The notes beneath the pieces were generated by a model. That model was not told the origin of the DNA, made no database searches, and was given only the letters and a program-made list of their open reading frames with translations. The position numbers and the translations under genes are program-made. Source: Nocardioides alkalitolerans (GTDB taxonomy: Bacteria > Actinomycetota > Actinomycetes > Propionibacteriales > Nocardioidaceae). From it: 64,000 bases of DNA. This document shows positions 60,609 through 64,000 of this stretch, piece after piece. Position 1 is the first letter of the stretch, and every line of letters starts with the position of its first letter. The DNA is taken from the NCBI GenBank assembly GCA_038184435.1, contig CP116227.1:4256610-4320609 (forward strand). The letters run 5' to 3'.

Positions 60609-62303
60609 TCAGGCGGGTGCCGGCACGCGCGCCGCGGCACGGCCCGCGCGGTAGCCGAAGACCATCGCCGGGCCGAGGGTGCCGCCGGCACCGCCGTAGA
60701 CCATGCCGGTGGGCGCGGCCATGACGTTGCCCGCGGCGTACAGGCCCTCGATGACGGCGCCGTCGACGTCGAGCACGGCACCGTCGACGTCCGTGCGCGG
60801 GCCGCCCTTGGTGCCGAGCGTCGAGCTGAGCAGCTCGACGGCGTAGAACGGGCCCTCGTCGAGGGGGCCGAGGGTCGCGCCGCGGCCCGGGTACTGCGCG
60901 CGGTCGCCGCACCACCCGTCGTACGCGCTGTCCCCGCGCCCGAAGTCGTCGTCGTGCCCGGCGGCGACGAGCCCGTTCCACCGGGCGACGGTCGCCTCGA
61001 GGGCGTCCGGTGGCACGCCGATGACGGCGGCGAGCCCAGCGAGGGTGTCGGCGCGGTGCACGACGTCCGGCACGGGGGCGCCCGGGGCGTTGCCGAAGCA
61101 GCCGTAGCGCGTGGCGAAGCCGTGGTCGAAGACGAGGTGCGCGGGCTGGTTGGCGTAGCGGAAGCTGGTCGGGTCGAACGCGTGGAAGGCGCCGCCGAGC
61201 GCGTTGTAGTTGGCGGCCTCGTTGGTGAACCGCACCCCCTGGTCGTTCACCATGATCGAGCGGGGGAGCGTGCGCTCGCGGAGCACGAGGAAGACGTCGT
61301 GGCCGCCGTCGGCGCGACGGTCGCCCAGACGCACCACGGGCACCCACCACGCCTCGCGCATGTTGCCCAGCCGGGCGCCGACGCGCATCGCCATCCGCAG
61401 TCCGTCGCCCGTGTTGGTCGGCACGCCCGGCGGGGCGGTCATCGGACCACGGAGGAAGTCGCGCACCAGGTCGGCGTCGTGCTCGAACCCGCCGGTCGCG
61501 AGCACCACCGCGCGGGCGTGCACGCGGCGTACCGGTGCGTCGGGGGCGTGGGCGTCCTGCAGCTCGACGCCCACGACGCGGTCGTCCTCGGTGAGCAGGC
61601 GGGTCGCCCGCCATCCCGTCTCCGGGACGGCGCCCCGGTCGAGACAGCCCGCGAGCAGGCTGCCGACGAGGGCGCGGCCGAGCCCCTCGAGCCCCGCGGA
61701 CTCGCGACGCGCGAGCTCGTCGGGTGCGATGACGCCGGTGCCACCGCCGGTCGGGGTGTCGGAGACGTTCATGCGGCGGGGGGTGCCGACGACGCGGTCG
61801 CTCCAGCCGGGCACCGCGTCGAAGGAGAAGAGGGCGGGCTCCAGGGAGCGGCCGCCCTGCGGCTTCCCGCCGGGGTGCTCGGGGTGGTAGTCGGGGAACC
61901 CCGCCACGAGCTGGAGGTGCAGCGGCGTCGCGGTCTCGATCCAGTCGACGACCTCGTCCACGGAGTCCACGAAGGCCGCGGCGAGCTCCGGCAGGATCAT
62001 GTCGTGGGAGAGGGCGCCGAGGTAGGCGAGCGCGTCCTCCCGCGAGTCCGCCACCCCGGCGGCGCGGGCGGCCGGGTTGGCCGGCAGCCACACGACCGCG
62101 CTCGAGAGCGCCGTCGTGCCACCGATCTTGTCCGCCTTCTCGACGAGGGCGACGCGCGCGCCGGCGTCCGCCGCGGCGAGCGCGGCGGTGAGGCCGGCCG
62201 CGCCGGTGCCGAGCACGACGACGTCGACCCGCTCCGTCCCCGTGGGCTCCGTGGTCTCCGTGGGCTCCGTGGACTCCGTGGACTCGGTGGGTTCCGGGGG
62301 CAC
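60609..62303 (-). CDS. FAD-binding oxidoreductase, 3-ketosteroid-delta1-dehydrogenase / fumarate reductase-like
   Basis: 564 residues. After an unusual Thr/Glu/Ser-rich start (residues 4-22) comes the FAD site VVVLGTGAAGLTAALAAADAG (28-48) and KIGGTTALSSAVVWLPAN (about 59-76), typical of KstD-like flavoproteins. The C-terminal LYAAGNVMAAPTGMVYGGAGGTLGPAMVFGYRAGR matches the family end. It would desaturate or reduce a cyclic ketone. GTG start 8 bp after the P450 stop, so it is in the same operon. Exact substrate unknown. Confidence 0.88.
   Translation of the reverse strand: MPPEPTESTESTEPTETTEPTGTERVDVVVLGTGAAGLTAALAAADAGARVALVEKADKIGGTTALSSAVVWLPANPAARAAGVADSREDALAYLGALSHDMILPELAAAFVDSVDEVVDWIETATPLHLQLVAGFPDYHPEHPGGKPQGGRSLEPALFSFDAVPGWSDRVVGTPRRMNVSDTPTGGGTGVIAPDELARRESAGLEGLGRALVGSLLAGCLDRGAVPETGWRATRLLTEDDRVVGVELQDAHAPDAPVRRVHARAVVLATGGFEHDADLVRDFLRGPMTAPPGVPTNTGDGLRMAMRVGARLGNMREAWWVPVVRLGDRRADGGHDVFLVLRERTLPRSIMVNDQGVRFTNEAANYNALGGAFHAFDPTSFRYANQPAHLVFDHGFATRYGCFGNAPGAPVPDVVHRADTLAGLAAVIGVPPDALEATVARWNGLVAAGHDDDFGRGDSAYDGWCGDRAQYPGRGATLGPLDEGPFYAVELLSSTLGTKGGPRTDVDGAVLDVDGAVIEGLYAAGNVMAAPTGMVYGGAGGTLGPAMVFGYRAGRAAARVPAPA
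62242..62295 (+). repeat. Six 9-bp tandem repeats at the 5' end of the KstD-like gene
   Basis: Units follow GTGG(G/A/T)(C/T)TC(C/G) on the plus strand and encode the repeated T/S-E-P/S-T run on the minus strand. Being multiples of 3, gains or losses keep the frame and would only change the length of the N-terminal tail. Confidence 0.85.
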
Positions 62304-62311
62304 GGCGTCCC

Positions 62312-63573
62312 TCAGCCCTGGTCGGAGTGCGCCGTGGCGTCGGGGGCGAGCAGCCGCGGCCCCGGCGTGAACGTGGCGGGGATGCTCTGCCAGCCGGTGT
62401 TCGTGCCCTGGTGCGGGTAGCGGACGAGCTTGTCGACGTCCACGACGTAGTCGCCCATGCGGCCGAGGATCTGCGAGAGCAGCTCCTTCGCCATCGCGCG
62501 GCCGAGGTTGGAGCCCGCGCAGCGGTGGGCGCCGATGCCGAAGGCGGTGTGGCGGTTGGGCCAGCGCTCGATGTCGATCTCGTCGGGCGCGTCGAACTGG
62601 GAGGCGTCGCGGTTGGCCGACCCCCAGGCGATGAGCACGCGGTCGCCCTCCTGCATCGCGGCGCCCTGGAACTCGACGTCCTTGGTCACGGTGCGGGCGA
62701 GCGCCTGGGTGGGGGAGAAGAAGCGGAGGAACTCCTCGAGCGCCCGCTCGAGCTTCTCGGGGTGGTCGATGAGGTCCTGGCGGACGTCCTGGTGCTGGTA
62801 GAGCCAGACGACGGTGTTGCTGACGAGCGACGCGGTGGTGCCGACGCCGCCGGAGAGCAGCAGGTCGACCATCGCGAAGACCTCGTCGGCGGTCACGGGG
62901 CGGCCGTCGACCTCCTGCTGCACGAGGTAGCTGATGATGTCGTCGGTCGGCGCGGCGGTGCGCTCGGCGATGACGCCGCGCGTGACCTCCTCCAGCATCG
63001 GCAGGTCGACCTTGACGGCCTGGTCGAACTCCTCGGTCCCGGGGACCGCGACGAGGAGGGCGTGGAACGCCGTGGCGTAGGTCTTCCAGTGCTCGATGGG
63101 CAGCCGAGCCAGTCGACGGTCACGATGGCCGGCACGCCGATGACCGAGGTCATGTCGCAGGAGCCGGTCTCGATGATGTCGTCGATGAAGGCCGTCACGA
63201 AGTGCTTGACGATCTTCTCCATGCGGTCGACGGCGGCGGGCGCGGTGATCGGGTTGATCAGCTTGCGCCACTTCTTGAACTCGGGCGGGTCGACCTCGAT
63301 GGGGATGTGGAACGGCGCCGGCGTCTTGGGGATGACCACCGAGAGGCCTTCGCCGCCCGACGAGTTGCGCGCCGACGAGAACGTGTAGTCGTCGCGCGCC
63401 GCCTCGAAGACCGCGTCGTAGCCGGACAGCACCCAGTAGCCTCCGTGGGCGTCCGTCCAGGCCACGGGGTGCTCCTCGCGGAGCTTCCGGTAGGAGGCCG
63501 CCGGGTCCTCCGAGTGCGTCTCGGAGTTGTGGTCGAAAGTGACCACGGGGGTGCGTGCGGCTGTCTCGGTCAT
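62312..63573 (-). pseudogene. Cytochrome P450 interrupted by a one-base deletion
   Basis: The N-terminal half reads in one frame from ATG 63573 (EDPAASYRKLREEHPVAW, FHIPIEVDPPEFKKWRKLINP) to TVDWLG near residue 157. The family sequence then continues in a different frame with LPIEHWKTYATAFHALL and runs to the stop at 62312. One missing base near 63103 (GGCTG where GGCCTG is expected) explains it, and the total length then equals 420 codons. I-helix LSGGVGTTASL, ExxR in EEFLRFF and heme loop FGIGAHRCAGSNLGRAM are all intact. Either a sequencing error or a recent inactivation. Confidence 0.85.
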
Positions 63574-63631
63574 CGTCGCGTTCCTTCGTCCTCGGGTCGA
63601 TCACGGGGTCGATCTGGGGTCTTCCGCCGAA

Positions 63632-63677
63632 TGTGATCATGGTTATACTCGATTGCGACGATGTCAACCGCATCACA
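63632..63677 (+). promoter_or_regulatory. Inverted repeat in the divergent P450 / ferredoxin promoter region
   Basis: TGTGATCATGGTT (63632-63644) and AACCGCATCACA (63666-63677) are inverted copies differing by one inserted base and one substitution. TATACT (63644-63649) on the plus strand and a TTGACA on the minus strand (63662-63667) lie within it. A regulator bound here would control both directions. Confidence 0.55.
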
Positions 63678-63703
63678 CTCGGACGGACCCCCAGGAGATC
63701 GCC

Positions 63704-63895
63704 ATGCACGTGAAGGTCGACGACGACCGTTGCCAGGGCCACGGCCTCTGCCGCATCAGCGCCCCGGACCTCTTCTTCGCCCGCGAGGAGGACGGCAACG
63801 CCTACGTGAAGAGCGAGACCGTGCCCCCCGGCCGCGAGGACGACGCGGCGATGGCGGCCGACAGCTGCCCCGAGCTCGCCATCGAGGTCGACTGA
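63704..63895 (+). CDS. 3Fe-4S-type ferredoxin (P450 partner)
   Basis: A 63-residue ferredoxin. Cys10 and Cys16 (CQGHGLC) and Cys55 (SCPELAI) give the three ligands of the C-x5-C ... C-P pattern seen in actinobacterial P450 ferredoxins; the middle fourth Cys of 4Fe-4S types is absent. APDLFFAREEDGNAYV is the typical loop. CAGGAG precedes the ATG at 63704. Divergent from the P450 and followed 2 bp later by the AtuA-like gene. Confidence 0.92.
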   Translation: MHVKVDDDRCQGHGLCRISAPDLFFAREEDGNAYVKSETVPPGREDDAAMAADSCPELAIEVD

Positions 63896-63897
63896 CG

Positions 63898-64000
63898 GTG
63901 CTGCGGCTCGGCTCGGGGTCGGCCTACGCCGACGACCGGCTCGACGCCGTCGCGGCCATGGCGGCGAGCGGCCGGGTCGCCTACCTCGGCTTCGACTGCC
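63898..64000 (+). CDS. Acyclic terpene utilisation AtuA-like protein (5' end only)
   Basis: Only 34 codons are in the window, from a GTG at 63898. LRLGSGSAYADDRLDAVAAMAASGRVAYLGFD matches the N-terminus of the AtuA/DUF1446 family (usually R-x-G-S-G-x-x-x-x-D-R then YLxFDxLAERT). AtuA-type proteins occur in acyclic terpene and related acyl-CoA degradation gene sets. It is placed 2 bp after the ferredoxin. The family call rests on the start only. Confidence 0.65.
   Translation, partial: MLRLGSGSAYADDRLDAVAAMAASGRVAYLGFDC

Overview
The window is chromosomal DNA from a high-GC actinobacterium, most likely Nocardioides or another Nocardioidaceae. The evidence is the very strong G/C third-position bias, many GTG starts, pervasive 4-bp ATGA/GTGA gene overlaps, leaderless promoters (TANNNT 7-8 nt before the start codon), mycothiol-linked formaldehyde genes, an IdeR/DtxR iron box, CIRCE elements before groES, and a GroEL with a His-Gly tail. 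No rRNA, tRNA, CRISPR array, integrase or transposase was seen.

Layout. (1) 1-7054, minus: a tightly overlapped five-gene set, SWIM zinc finger - DUF5691 - MoxR AAA+ - DUF5682 - VWA (the last cut by the window edge). It resembles the poorly understood E. coli yehL-yehQ set. (2) 7152-8580: small PPOX-type flavin protein, membrane protein and 2H phosphoesterase. (3) 8567-13913: iron region, with an IdeR box, two FecCD permeases, a FepC-type ATPase, a His-rich membrane protein and a PepSY-type reductase-like membrane protein; there is no binding protein. (4) 14058-22458: glnT-glxBCD, a HutD-like cupin, a monomeric sarcosine-oxidase-family flavoenzyme, an M20 amidohydrolase, an XRE-cupin regulator and a Cys-rich YidD. 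This looks like a gamma-glutamylation and oxidation route for an (N-methyl) amine or amino acid. (5) 22580-25050: a DUF222/HNH gene overlapping tsaD. (6) 25073-31288: ECF sigma factor with its membrane partner, mycothiol-dependent formaldehyde dehydrogenase plus metallo-hydrolase, a thiolase and a methyltransferase. (7) 31303-44955: core genes groES-groEL, ACT-GNAT, guaB, guaB3, nitrilase-like, glpD, succinate-semialdehyde dehydrogenase, GMC oxidoreductase and guaA. (8) 44977-50025: LapA-like protein, and a ROK repressor divergent from a XylFGH-type sugar ABC transporter with a 12-bp inverted operator between them. (9) 50141-64000: accessory catabolic region. It has a P450, an AbiEi/nuclease gene inside a 1.2-kb cassette bounded by 28-bp inverted repeats, an FbpABC-type ABC importer, a SnoaL-like protein, then MFS, ferredoxin reductase, KstD-like flavoprotein and a frameshifted P450, divergent from a 3Fe-4S ferredoxin and the start of an AtuA-like gene. 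The last block suggests terpenoid or steroid oxidation.

How the parts may work together. The glnT-glxBCD-oxidase operon would release formaldehyde if its substrate is N-methylated, and the mycothiol formaldehyde pair 5 kb downstream could oxidise that to formate. The P450, ferredoxin and ferredoxin reductase of region 9 form a full class I electron chain. The most notable candidates for undescribed biology are the MoxR/VWA/SWIM/DUF5682/DUF5691 cluster, the proposed single-subunit N-methylglutamate-type pathway, and the inverted-repeat-bounded AbiEi cassette. All functional claims are from reading the sequence; no database search was run.
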